This document shows, in pieces, positions 37,208 to 45,422 of a stretch of 64,000 nt of DNA. Position 1 is the stretch's first letter. Each line of letters opens with the position of its first letter. The notes beneath the pieces are model-generated. The model was not told the DNA's origin, made no database searches, and worked only from the letters and a program-made list of their open reading frames with translations. The DNA lies in contig NZ_JAABOQ010000002.1 in NCBI RefSeq assembly GCF_010671565.1, forward strand, positions 434,001-498,000. Direction: 5' to 3'. This stretch comes from Spongiivirga citrea. Lineage in GTDB: Bacteria > Bacteroidota > Bacteroidia > Flavobacteriales > Flavobacteriaceae. Position numbers and translations under genes: made by a program.

Positions 37208-38578
37208 GTGTACTGCATCGTTGACATAGAAACCACTGGTAATACCCTTAAAGGGAATAAGATTACCGAGATTGCTATGTTCAAGCATGACGGTCACAAA
37301 ATAGTTGATGAGTATACTACTTTGGTCAATCCTAAATGCGATATTTCATCTTTTATTACCAGTTTGACTGGTATTGATAACAATTTAGTTGCCAAAGCAC
37401 CAACTTTTGAAGAAATAGCCGAAAATGTAATTGAATTTTCTAAAGACTGCATATTTGTAGCCCATAGCGTACATTTTGATTATAATGTGATTAAATATGA
37501 GCTAGAGCGCTTAAATATCGATTTTCAGCGAAAGAAACTATGTACTGTGCGTTTGTCGCGCAAATTAATTCCGGGTTATAAGTCCTATAGTTTAGGAAAG
37601 CTATGTACGGCATTAGATATCCCCCTATCTGATCGACATCGAGCACGTGGAGATGCTCATGCTACGGTTCTATTGTTCGAAAAATTAATAAATCAACCCG
37701 ATGCTGATGAAGTGTTCGCTTCCTCAGTAAAAGGGAATTCGCGAGAAGCTACTTTACCACCACTACTGCCCAAATCTACTTTAACCAAAATTCCAAATAG
37801 TCCGGGTATTTACTATTTTAAAAATGCTGAAGGAACTATTATTTATGTTGGAAAAGCTAAAAAACTCAAAAATCGTGTACTACAACATTTTTATGACCGA
37901 TCAGATAAGGAAGTACGTATGTGTCGCGAAATAGCACATATTGATTTTGAGTTAGCAGGTAGCGAATTGCTGGCACTGTTGATGGAATCGGCTGAAATAA
38001 AACAACGTTTCCCTAAATACAACAGCTCGCAAAAACATAATGCAATGCGGTACGGTTTGTTTGAATACGAGAATAGGAATGGTGTAAAACACTTGGCCTT
38101 CAACAATATCAAGAAAGTCGTAAACCCTATAATGGCCTATAGCACTATCTCTCAATGTAGGACGCAATTACAAGAAATTTGTCATCAATTTCAATTATGC
38201 CCTCGATACTGTCAACTGCAAGAAAATAAGGGTTGCGGAACTCATTTTTTCCTGAACAATTGTACAGGTGTATGCGAAGGTAACGAACAGGCGGAAGACT
38301 ATAATGAACGTGTGAGCAATGCCATTTCGCATTTAAAAGCTGAAAATCAGAGTTATATCATCAAGGAAAAAGGGCGAAATGAGCAAGAACAGGCTTTTGT
38401 ATGTGTTGAAGATGGTAAATACATTGGCTATGGCTTTGTTGATCAAACAACCACTATCGTTTCATCATTTGAATTAACGCCCTTCATGACGAGACAAAAA
38501 GACAATGAAGATGTACAGCGTATTTTACGTTCATACATCTCCAAAAATCCTAGGAATTTAATCTCGCTTACTACTTAA
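37208..38578 (+). CDS. DEDDh exonuclease fused to a UvrC-like GIY-YIG nuclease
   Basis: The 456-aa protein combines two nucleases. Residues 1-165 are a DnaQ-type 3'-5' exonuclease with Asp6 and Glu8 in VDIETTG, a middle HSVHFDYNVI and the final HRARGDAHAT. Residues about 195-275 are a GIY-YIG domain with SPGIYYF and IIYVGKAKKLKNRV, as in UvrC and Cho. The remaining 180 residues include a Cys-rich segment (CPRYCQLQENKGCGTHF) and lack the UvrC RNase-H-like domain. The start is GTG at 37208, placing the DEDD motif at residue 4. It probably acts in DNA repair, cleaning up nicked ends. It overlaps the convergent gene at its stop. Confidence 0.88.
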   Translation: MYCIVDIETTGNTLKGNKITEIAMFKHDGHKIVDEYTTLVNPKCDISSFITSLTGIDNNLVAKAPTFEEIAENVIEFSKDCIFVAHSVHFDYNVIKYELERLNIDFQRKKLCTVRLSRKLIPGYKSYSLGKLCTALDIPLSDRHRARGDAHATVLLFEKLINQPDADEVFASSVKGNSREATLPPLLPKSTLTKIPNSPGIYYFKNAEGTIIYVGKAKKLKNRVLQHFYDRSDKEVRMCREIAHIDFELAGSELLALLMESAEIKQRFPKYNSSQKHNAMRYGLFEYENRNGVKHLAFNNIKKVVNPIMAYSTISQCRTQLQEICHQFQLCPRYCQLQENKGCGTHFFLNNCTGVCEGNEQAEDYNERVSNAISHLKAENQSYIIKEKGRNEQEQAFVCVEDGKYIGYGFVDQTTTIVSSFELTPFMTRQKDNEDVQRILRSYISKNPRNLISLTT

Positions 38579-39183
38579 TTATCATCATTAAGGTCTTCCA
38601 AAATTTTAGCCGCGCTATTGGTAATGTTTTTATACTTAGAATATCCCCATCTAACAAAGAAGAACATTGCTATGGTCCATATCCCTATAAAAACATATAA
38701 ACCAACAGAACCTCCATTTTCAAACATACTCTTATTACCCATTACTTTTGAAAAAACAGGCATACTTCCAAAAAACATAGGGTATGCAAATGCCACTCCC
38801 AGTTTTTGCACTAGTAGAAAAAATCTTCTTCGTTTATTGAAGTTAGTAATGGTCTCCTTATAGGAACTTTCAAAAACATTAATTTGTTTTAATCGCTTAA
38901 TAGACCATAACACCATTGCAGGTAAGCCTATTAAAACCAAAAGTGTATAAACTCCTAAGGCAACGTGTAAACCGTCATCTAGGCGGTTAAAATTAAATAA
39001 TATAAATGCCGCCATAGCAACACATATTACCGCTCCTAAAGATTCATAAAATGAGATGACCCCTATTTTATTTTGATATCGTTGTTGTGTCATTTGCATA
39101 ATTAAAGTATCTGTTAATTTTTGTTGTTTTTCTAATTGACCACTTAATGTAGCCCAAGTCGATTTCATTTCTTCTAAATTCAT
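38575..39183 (-). CDS. Membrane protein downstream of an ECF sigma factor, possible anti-sigma factor
   Basis: The 202-aa protein has a short cytoplasmic N-terminus (about 1-40, charged and helical) and four membrane helices (about 42-65, 74-95, 128-145 and 160-178). It starts 12 bases after the stop of the ECF sigma gene, the usual place for an anti-sigma factor. It has no zinc-finger HxxxCxxC motif, so if it holds the sigma factor it does so in another way. The function is inferred from position only. Its stop codon overlaps that of the exonuclease fusion gene. Confidence 0.65.
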   Translation of the reverse strand: MNLEEMKSTWATLSGQLEKQQKLTDTLIMQMTQQRYQNKIGVISFYESLGAVICVAMAAFILFNFNRLDDGLHVALGVYTLLVLIGLPAMVLWSIKRLKQINVFESSYKETITNFNKRRRFFLLVQKLGVAFAYPMFFGSMPVFSKVMGNKSMFENGGSVGLYVFIGIWTIAMFFFVRWGYSKYKNITNSAAKILEDLNDDN

Positions 39184-39195
39184 GATCGTATATTT

Positions 39196-39681
39196 TTAGT
39201 GTCTTACTTGCTTTTTTAGTTTTTTCTTAATTCTTGATATTCTGGTGCCGACGTTAGTAGGACTTAAACCAGTTATCAAAGCTATTTCCTCATACTTTTT
39301 CCCTTCAAGCAATAGGAGTATCAATCCCTTTTCAATGACATTTAACTCTTTTATATGCTCGTATAGTTGCTTTAATTGTTCTTCAAAAGTTTCATCATAA
39401 GCATCCGCTTCTCGTAATACCACATGATCAAGATTTACTTTGTAACCAGATTTTTTTTTCTTTTTTGAATGTGTAATCGATGTATTCATTGCAATACGAT
39501 ACATCCAAGTGCTCCATTTAGAATCGCCCCGAAAACTATCGAACGACTTCCATAGGTTGAAAACAATCTCTTGATATAAATCCTGTTGGTCAGCCTTGTT
39601 ATCAGAATAAATCGAAGTAACCTTGTATAAGATGCCTTCATGTTCTTTTATGAGCTTTACAAATTGCTGCTCTTTTTGCAT
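39196..39681 (-). CDS. ECF-type RNA polymerase sigma factor
   Basis: The 161-aa protein has sigma region 2 (about 10-80), with the DLYQEIVFNLW core helix and FRGDSKWSTWMYRIAMN for -10 recognition. Region 4 follows (about 105-155), with KYEEIALITGLSPTNVGTRISRIKKKL as the helix-turn-helix. There is no region 3. Such factors usually answer envelope or nutrient signals. It is the first gene of a pair with a four-helix membrane protein. Confidence 0.92.
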   Translation of the reverse strand: MQKEQQFVKLIKEHEGILYKVTSIYSDNKADQQDLYQEIVFNLWKSFDSFRGDSKWSTWMYRIAMNTSITHSKKKKKSGYKVNLDHVVLREADAYDETFEEQLKQLYEHIKELNVIEKGLILLLLEGKKYEEIALITGLSPTNVGTRISRIKKKLKKQVRH

Positions 39682-39811
39682 GAATTATTATTATTTACAT
39701 CATTAGTGTGAAGAAGATATAATTTGTCACAAAAAAGATGAAAAATATCGAAAAGAATTAGTTTTCAGGATATTATTGGGCGGATACAGAATATGATAAA
39801 AAGGTCGCTTG

Positions 39812-40507
39812 CTACTCCTTAACAACAATCAAAGTCCCTTTAACTCCAGTAGTAAGATTCCATTGGCTACCGGCGAGTACTGCGCCATTTTCATCAAAAA
39901 CACGGAATTCGGCTGTATTAGGTCCTGACGTGCCTTGATTTAAGGCTTCGAAGTCAATTTTATTAAAGCCAGGAGCTAATTCTATTTCTATTACCCGGAA
40001 ACTACTGGTTAGCAAAATATTGTATTCAATGATTTCATCATTCCAGTAGACTCGAACGCGATCACCATCGACATATTCGTGATCTCGACATACGATCTTT
40101 ACAATTTTACCTCCAGTCTTTACATCTCCTAAATAGGTATCAACCGTATTGCCTTTTCGTTCTTTTTCTCCGTAAGTCTTATTCAATGTTTTATTAAAAC
40201 GCGCCCCATTATCAGCAAACTGTTCGGGCATCATGATGTTTTTTTGCTCTTCTTGAGGAAGTGAGGTTAACTTCGGTAGAGTCAAAGGCTTTGGTTGCGT
40301 CAAACCTATATTACCAAATGAAAATGAAGAAAACTTATTTTCTGGTTGAACTGACTGCGGCAATTCAAAATTCTTTTTTCTAACGACTTTATTTTCAAAT
40401 AGGCTTTTTGTTTTTGTAGCAGTCGTATCTTTTTGCCCTGAAACGAGCATTGGCATCAGTGCAACAAGCACAAAAATTATAGTATGTATAAAAAACCTGT
40501 GTCGCAT
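39812..40507 (-). CDS. Exported protein of unknown function
   Basis: The 231-aa protein has a signal peptide (about 1-24, cleaved after VSG). A low-complexity Pro/Lys/Ser region (25-105) follows, then a folded C-terminal part (about 110-230) of beta strands, such as GGKIVKIVCRDHEYVDGDRVRVYWND and FNKIDFEALNQG. I do not recognise the family beyond a general likeness to flavobacterial secreted proteins. It is divergent from the VWA lipoprotein, with 143 bases between the starts. Confidence 0.65.
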   Translation of the reverse strand: MRHRFFIHTIIFVLVALMPMLVSGQKDTTATKTKSLFENKVVRKKNFELPQSVQPENKFSSFSFGNIGLTQPKPLTLPKLTSLPQEEQKNIMMPEQFADNGARFNKTLNKTYGEKERKGNTVDTYLGDVKTGGKIVKIVCRDHEYVDGDRVRVYWNDEIIEYNILLTSSFRVIEIELAPGFNKIDFEALNQGTSGPNTAEFRVFDENGAVLAGSQWNLTTGVKGTLIVVKE

Positions 40508-40650
40508 ATATTAAGAACCGAATATAAAGATAACTATTGTCTTAGCCATAGATGTTTAAAAACTGTTAAACCCTTACCAAAAACCAAGCCAAATAAAATT
40601 TCTTTCTAAGTCGTTCGTTAGCAATATACCTATCAAAAAACGAATGTATT

Positions 40651-41706
40651 ATGAAAAATTATCTTTTGGCGATGCTAAGCATTGCCCTTTTCGCCACGGC
40701 TTGTGGTTCTTATGACGATGACGGTGGCATAGACCCCATTCAATCTAGTTGCTTAGATCTTGGTGAGGCCAACCTAAAAATTACAATTCAAGATAAATTT
40801 ACTACTCCTCCTGGTAAAGTATCCGTTTTTTTCAAAGTCAATACATTAGATGACAAAGCCGTCAGTGGGTTGCGTGCTAACAACTTTACAATTTATGAAC
40901 GTGGTAGAAATGATCAGTGTTTTAATCAGATTTCAAGCTCTGAATCGTTTGCTCAGATATCACCAAACACACAAATCTTTAAAAACAATACTTTTCTGGT
41001 ATTGGACCTCAGTAATAGTGTACTACAATCGAACTTAGAAGCATTGAAAACAGCAAGCATAAGCTTTGTTAAAAGTGTAATGCCTGAAGAGCCTAATGAC
41101 TCTTTTCAAATGGGAATTTACTGGTTTAATGGTGAAGACGAATTGCATTTGCTAAACGACTTAACAAACGATATAACGCAATTGGAAAATGCCATAAACG
41201 GTATTGATGAAACCATAAGTAATGATCCTTCGACTGATTTATATGGTGCCATCATTAAGGCAACTGACATTGCCGATAGAACAATAGAAGAATTGGAAAA
41301 GGAAGGCGTTTTCGCAGCTGCTTCAGTAGTTGTGTTTACCGACGGAACTGATCAAGCAGCCCGCTATTCAAAAAACGATGCATTAAATAGTGTTAATAGA
41401 GCCGATGCAAATACTTCATTTTTCACTATTGGTTTAGGAGATGAAATTGATGAAGAAACACTAGGACAAATAGGAAAAACATCGAGTGTAATTGCAGATA
41501 ATAGCCAGGAATTAGAAGCGCGTTTTAAAGAAATATCTGTAGAAGTTGGCAATCAAGCCAATAGCTTCTATTTATTTGAATACTGTAGCCCTAAAAGGGA
41601 TGGTAGTGGTCGTAGCGAACTCATTATTGAAACAAAGCGTGGCGAAGATCGAGGAGCTATTAGCACAAACTTCGATGCGACTGGTTTTACCGGAGGTTGT
41701 CAGTAG
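40651..41706 (+). CDS. VWA-domain lipoprotein
   Basis: The 351-aa protein has a lipoprotein signal (Cys18 in FATAC), an Asp/Gly spacer and a von Willebrand A domain. Its MIDAS sequence is DLSNS (near residue 117), with the supporting TDLYGAI and VVFTDGTD strands. The domain should bind a divalent metal and a protein ligand at the cell surface or in the periplasm. The C-terminal 50 residues contain paired Cys residues (EYC and GGC) that could form a disulfide. Function beyond this is unknown. Confidence 0.82.
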   Translation: MKNYLLAMLSIALFATACGSYDDDGGIDPIQSSCLDLGEANLKITIQDKFTTPPGKVSVFFKVNTLDDKAVSGLRANNFTIYERGRNDQCFNQISSSESFAQISPNTQIFKNNTFLVLDLSNSVLQSNLEALKTASISFVKSVMPEEPNDSFQMGIYWFNGEDELHLLNDLTNDITQLENAINGIDETISNDPSTDLYGAIIKATDIADRTIEELEKEGVFAAASVVVFTDGTDQAARYSKNDALNSVNRADANTSFFTIGLGDEIDEETLGQIGKTSSVIADNSQELEARFKEISVEVGNQANSFYLFEYCSPKRDGSGRSELIIETKRGEDRGAISTNFDATGFTGGCQ

Positions 41707-41729
41707 TAGTTTAGTTGTGAGTTTAAGTA

Positions 41730-41760
41730 AAGTGTTTTGAGTGAAATACTCGGGACACTT
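41730..41760 (+). terminator. Possible terminator between the VWA lipoprotein and the amidase
   Basis: A 13-base stem (41730-41742 with 41748-41760) forms only if three G-U pairs are allowed, which works in the plus-strand RNA. The following T content is modest. Confidence 0.5.
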
Positions 41761-41790
41761 CATTTAAATTTAAGGGTAAGAACAAATGAG

Positions 41791-43008
41791 CTATTTCGAT
41801 TTTTCATAATCAAGTAGCAGCCCCTCTCCTAGCCATTTCGCCATCACCTCACGGTTTTTTGGACTGAACAAGCGCTTTTGATCTGTTGGGTTCTTGATAT
41901 TGCCCAATTCAACATACACCATTGTTGGGTGTGTGTTTTTTACAACATATAGTGTTCTTGAAGTAACCGTTCCTGAATAGCGTCGTTTAGGCTGGTATTT
42001 TCTATAGTTATTCCTGAAGGTGGATTGTAAACGCTGCGCCATTAGCTTACCAGAGGTGCTTTTTTTGTGATGATAGAAAAACACATCTTTATGATTGTTT
42101 CTGCTTCTACTGTCAACATGTATGGTAACCAATCGTTGGTATTTCCCTTTATTAACGGCATACAGATCATTTACAGCATCGACGCGCTGTTTTAGTCTCG
42201 TTTTTTGATCAAGTGAAATGAGGTCAGAAGGATAGTTTACTTCATCATAATCTACTTCAAGTAAACGTTCATCGCGTATTCCATCATTTTTATCTCGAAT
42301 AATCATTGTGACTTTGGCGCCTCTTGCAATTAAATAGCGACATAAACGCAAAGTCACGTCATAAGCATATTCATCTTCGGCCAGTAATTTACCGTCTACA
42401 GTTTCAACCGAGCCAGGGTCAGGGCCTCCATGGCCACTAATCAAATAAAAAATAGCTCCTTTAAGGTCATTATTTTCAATTTCTACTTGGCTTAACTCCT
42501 CTCCAAAAAGAGGGTAATTCACAAAAAGGTCATTTGATGTTGGCAAACCAACTAAGCGCACTTCGTTTTGAGAATTTTTAGTACTATCTTCTAATGACTT
42601 TGGACTTTCCTCCTTTGGTGGCGCCTCAGTTATAACCTTTTTTTCTTTCTTCTTAACTGCTTGTTCTTTTGTTATTGTGGCTTTAGTGGTATCAGTTTTT
42701 GTGTCTTTTACTTCTTTAACAACGGTGGTCTTTGTTTTCGCTCTTTTAATTACTGCCAAAACATACTCCTCCCCTAAAACCAGCGATGTACCACCATTCA
42801 ATTTTTTCTTATTTAATTCTAGAAAATCTTTAATATAGGCATTGGGCGGAAAGCCATTATTACGCAAAATAGCATAGATACCATCCGATTTTTGCGCTTT
42901 GGCTCGAATAGTGTCTAATGTTTGCGCAGAAATGGAGGAAAAACTTGTGCAGAAAACGAAAAGTATACTTCTAAAAAATAAGTTACGCATCAACCTTGAA
43001 TGATTCAA
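41791..43008 (-). CDS. N-acetylmuramoyl-L-alanine amidase (Amidase_3)
   Basis: The 405-aa protein has a signal peptide (about 1-28) and a Lys/Glu/Thr-rich linker (about 90-150). The C-terminal zinc amidase domain (about 185-400) cuts the bond between MurNAc and the peptide. Zinc ligands are the His in GHGGPDPG, the Glu in LLAEDEYAYD and the His in TIHVDSR; the catalytic Glu is in VYVELGN. The N-terminal 40-90 residues (RAKAQKSDGIYAILRNNGF...) resemble the LysM-like start of flavobacterial amidases. It should act in the periplasm during daughter-cell separation. Confidence 0.9.
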   Translation of the reverse strand: MNHSRLMRNLFFRSILFVFCTSFSSISAQTLDTIRAKAQKSDGIYAILRNNGFPPNAYIKDFLELNKKKLNGGTSLVLGEEYVLAVIKRAKTKTTVVKEVKDTKTDTTKATITKEQAVKKKEKKVITEAPPKEESPKSLEDSTKNSQNEVRLVGLPTSNDLFVNYPLFGEELSQVEIENNDLKGAIFYLISGHGGPDPGSVETVDGKLLAEDEYAYDVTLRLCRYLIARGAKVTMIIRDKNDGIRDERLLEVDYDEVNYPSDLISLDQKTRLKQRVDAVNDLYAVNKGKYQRLVTIHVDSRSRNNHKDVFFYHHKKSTSGKLMAQRLQSTFRNNYRKYQPKRRYSGTVTSRTLYVVKNTHPTMVYVELGNIKNPTDQKRLFSPKNREVMAKWLGEGLLLDYEKSK

Positions 43009-43489
43009 ACTTCATTTAATAATAACAACGCGAAGATCATAAATATTATGCAGATTTTAGCTATATAAGAAATTCACTTTTCAAATATTCATCAACATTC
43101 TATATTTAACGGTTTTTCAGTATTCCCGTTAATAAAATCAGGTAAAAGAAGCTGGGTTTATGTTTTTTGGAGTACCACAATCAACTTACTACTCCTTTTC
43201 AATAAGGTGGTATCAGTTTCTAGATGTATTTTCTCTATCATAAGGGCAGCGATGAAGAAGTAAATATTTTTGCTCTTTAATTCAGAATATATTTTTTGAG
43301 CTACGTTTAGCTTAGATAAATACTCCACAAAAAAGATATAAAAAAATGACAATCAAATATTTAAAACAGATATTGTTTAAAAATTGAACCTATTCCCTTA
43401 TCCTACCCATTACCCTTATTGGTCTAACAGATTTTGTTTAGGCTCAAAAAAGCAATATCTTGAAGTAACTAACCAATTTATTAAGAATT
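43009..43489. other. Intergenic region, 481 bases, with a possible decayed gene start
   Basis: The region is AT-rich and holds no convincing gene. From ATG 43346 a plus-strand frame reads like a signal peptide, but it is broken by TGA at about 43385 and TAG before an AQK sequence. It may be the remains of a secreted-protein gene. A 64-codon minus-strand ORF (43158-43352) looks random. I see no RNA-like fold or strong terminator. Confidence 0.4.
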
Positions 43490-43912
43490 ATGACAACCAA
43501 TTCAATTAAACCGAATACCTGGTTTTGGGTAATAGGTATTGTAGCACTTTTATGGAATTTAATGGGGGTTTCAGTTTATCTCATGGAGGCATATAATCTG
43601 CTACCAATTCCTGAAGAACATCAATCGTATTATGATGACCGTCCCGCATGGGTTACAGCAGGCTATGCAATTGCAGTTTTTGGCGGATTATTCGGTTGTA
43701 TTTTGTTGCTGATGAGGCGTAAACTATCGAAGACTGTTTTTATAATTTCACTTTTGGGATTATTGGCTCAGCAAACCTATAATTTCTTTTTAAGTGATAT
43801 TGTTGAATTAATGGGAATACAAGCAATTATTTTTCCAATAATTGTGCTGATAGTTGCGATATTTTTGATTTGGCACGCGGATAATTGCGCAAAAAAAGGA
43901 TGGCTACGCTAG
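43490..43912 (+). CDS. Four-helix membrane protein of unknown function
   Basis: The 140-aa protein has four membrane helices (about 11-31, 53-77, 82-101 and 110-131) and a short charged loop after the first (PIPEEHQSYYDDRPAW). Similar proteins are common in marine flavobacteria, with no known role. It ends at a very strong terminator. No neighbour gives a hint. Confidence 0.75.
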   Translation: MTTNSIKPNTWFWVIGIVALLWNLMGVSVYLMEAYNLLPIPEEHQSYYDDRPAWVTAGYAIAVFGGLFGCILLLMRRKLSKTVFIISLLGLLAQQTYNFFLSDIVELMGIQAIIFPIIVLIVAIFLIWHADNCAKKGWLR

Positions 43913-43953
43913 ACAAATCAAACAAGTAGAACCCAACAATACAGTAAGATGTC

Positions 43954-43994
43954 AATAAAAAAGATACTTGTTGATTACAAGTATCTTTTTTATT
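43954..43994 (+). terminator. Strong rho-independent terminator
   Basis: A perfect 18-base stem (43954-43971 with 43977-43994) encloses a 5-base loop; its 3' arm holds the T run. With an A run on the left it is bidirectional in form. Confidence 0.92.
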
Positions 43995-44116
43995 GATTCT
44001 GTTCCTTAAAAGCATATTTCCCGATCTAATCAAACTGAAAAAGATTAAAACATAGTTAAAAATCTCTTAAAATCTTATTTTTTTCAGTAGATTTAGATGA
44101 TAAAAAAAATTGCTCC

Positions 44117-45355
44117 ATGATATACTACGCTATTGTTATTGGCTTAGTAATTTTCGTGTTTTCTGTTGTTATCTTTTTTATGCAAAGGACAAGCAGTAAA
44201 ATTGCGAAGCAAAACAAAGAACTAGCCACTCAAAACGACCAATTATTAAAACAATCTAAGTTTGACCAGCAATTTGTGTCCAACCTTAGTGCAGAGTTGC
44301 GCACGCCACTTTACGGTATTATCGGGCTCACGAACTTGCTTTCTGAAGAACATCCGGAATTAAAAGAAGATCAGAATATAAAATCACTTAAATTTTCAGG
44401 TGATTATTTGCTAACCTTGATCAATAACATCCTTCAAGTTAGTAAAATGGATGATAACGATGTCAAGGCTCGTTCTATAAGATTCAACATCAAAGAAGTA
44501 GTTCAGAATCTTGTGAGCTCGTTTCGCTATGCGACAGAAAATACCAACAATACTATTGAGCTCAACTTTGATGATGCAATTAGTAATCAGCTCAAAGGAG
44601 ATCCGCTTATCCTCTCGCAAATTTTAATGAATTTAATTAATAACGCCCTACGGTTTACGCGTAATGGAGAAGTTAAAATTAATGCGATGTTGGTCGATAG
44701 TGATGAAGCATCGAACAAAATAACCTTCAGCGTCAAGCATAATGGAAAAGAAATCTCTAAAGAAGAAGAAAAATCCATTTATTATGAGTTTACCAAAAAC
44801 AGAAGATCACAAGGGAATTACCTTGGGACAGGCATAAATACAGCAATAGTAAATCGTTTGAGTGAATCGATTAATGGTGTTTTAAATTTGAATAAAAAAG
44901 ACGGCGAATTTACAGAATCACTATTAACAATCTCTTTCGATATTGGCAAAGAGTCTGATGCTGATTTAGGTAAAAAGATTAAAGCTTTAATTGTTGATGA
45001 CAACAAAATTAATCTGATGGTTACCAGCAAATTATTGGTAGATGAAAATTTTGATTGCGTCACTGTCGATAATGGACTTGAAGCTATAGAACTCGTTAGA
45101 GAAGGTGATTTTAATATTGTCTTGATGGACGTTAATATGCCCAATTTAAATGGTGTTGGTGCTACCAAGAAAATACGAGAATTCAACAAAGATATTCCAA
45201 TTATTGCTTTTACGGCTGTCGATGTAACTCAACTAAACGAACAGATGATTCGTGCCGGACTCAACGATTACATTCTAAAACCTTTTGAAAAAGGCCAACT
45301 ACTTGATAAGATTTATCATCATGTTAACGCTTTTGAAGCTAGAGAGTATTCCTAA
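44117..45355 (+). CDS. Degenerate hybrid histidine kinase with an intact receiver domain
   Basis: The 412-aa protein has one membrane helix (about 3-22), a coiled coil, a HisKA/HATPase-like body and a C-terminal receiver (about 288-405). The H box reads LSAELRTPLYG: Ala59 sits where the phospho-accepting His belongs. The G1 box is changed to KHNGKEI (207-213) and the G2 box to GTGINTA, while the N box (LINNALRF) remains. The receiver is complete: LIVDDN, Asp338 in LMDVNMP, and Lys in LKPF. So it probably cannot autophosphorylate but could be phosphorylated by another kinase. It is related to the active hybrid kinase at 10366 but has no TPR sensor. Codon use shows no sign of decay; the frame is open throughout. 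Confidence 0.85.
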   Translation: MIYYAIVIGLVIFVFSVVIFFMQRTSSKIAKQNKELATQNDQLLKQSKFDQQFVSNLSAELRTPLYGIIGLTNLLSEEHPELKEDQNIKSLKFSGDYLLTLINNILQVSKMDDNDVKARSIRFNIKEVVQNLVSSFRYATENTNNTIELNFDDAISNQLKGDPLILSQILMNLINNALRFTRNGEVKINAMLVDSDEASNKITFSVKHNGKEISKEEEKSIYYEFTKNRRSQGNYLGTGINTAIVNRLSESINGVLNLNKKDGEFTESLLTISFDIGKESDADLGKKIKALIVDDNKINLMVTSKLLVDENFDCVTVDNGLEAIELVREGDFNIVLMDVNMPNLNGVGATKKIREFNKDIPIIAFTAVDVTQLNEQMIRAGLNDYILKPFEKGQLLDKIYHHVNAFEAREYS

Positions 45356-45422
45356 TAAGCAGCATTGAGTCTTCAGTCAGCAGTCTAATTAAGAACTGTC
45401 GACTGAAAACTGCTAACTCCTT
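45356..45422. repeat. Short intergenic repeat with inverted ACTGC/CAGTC units
   Basis: The spacer between two convergent genes holds CAGTC units on the left (45370-45384) and their inverse on the right (45400-45418), so it can fold. It shares the exact 12-mer AAACTGCTAACT with 25735-25746, and AATTAAGAAC with 61230-61240 read on the other strand. Confidence 0.55.

Noticed and set aside
43158-43352. 64-codon minus-strand ORF in the 481-base spacer
   Set aside because: It has random-looking composition, no start signals and no recognisable domain.
43872-43890. TTGGCACG followed by TTGC near the end of the four-helix membrane protein gene
   Set aside because: The spacing between GG and GC is 15 rather than 12 bases and the site is inside a coding region.
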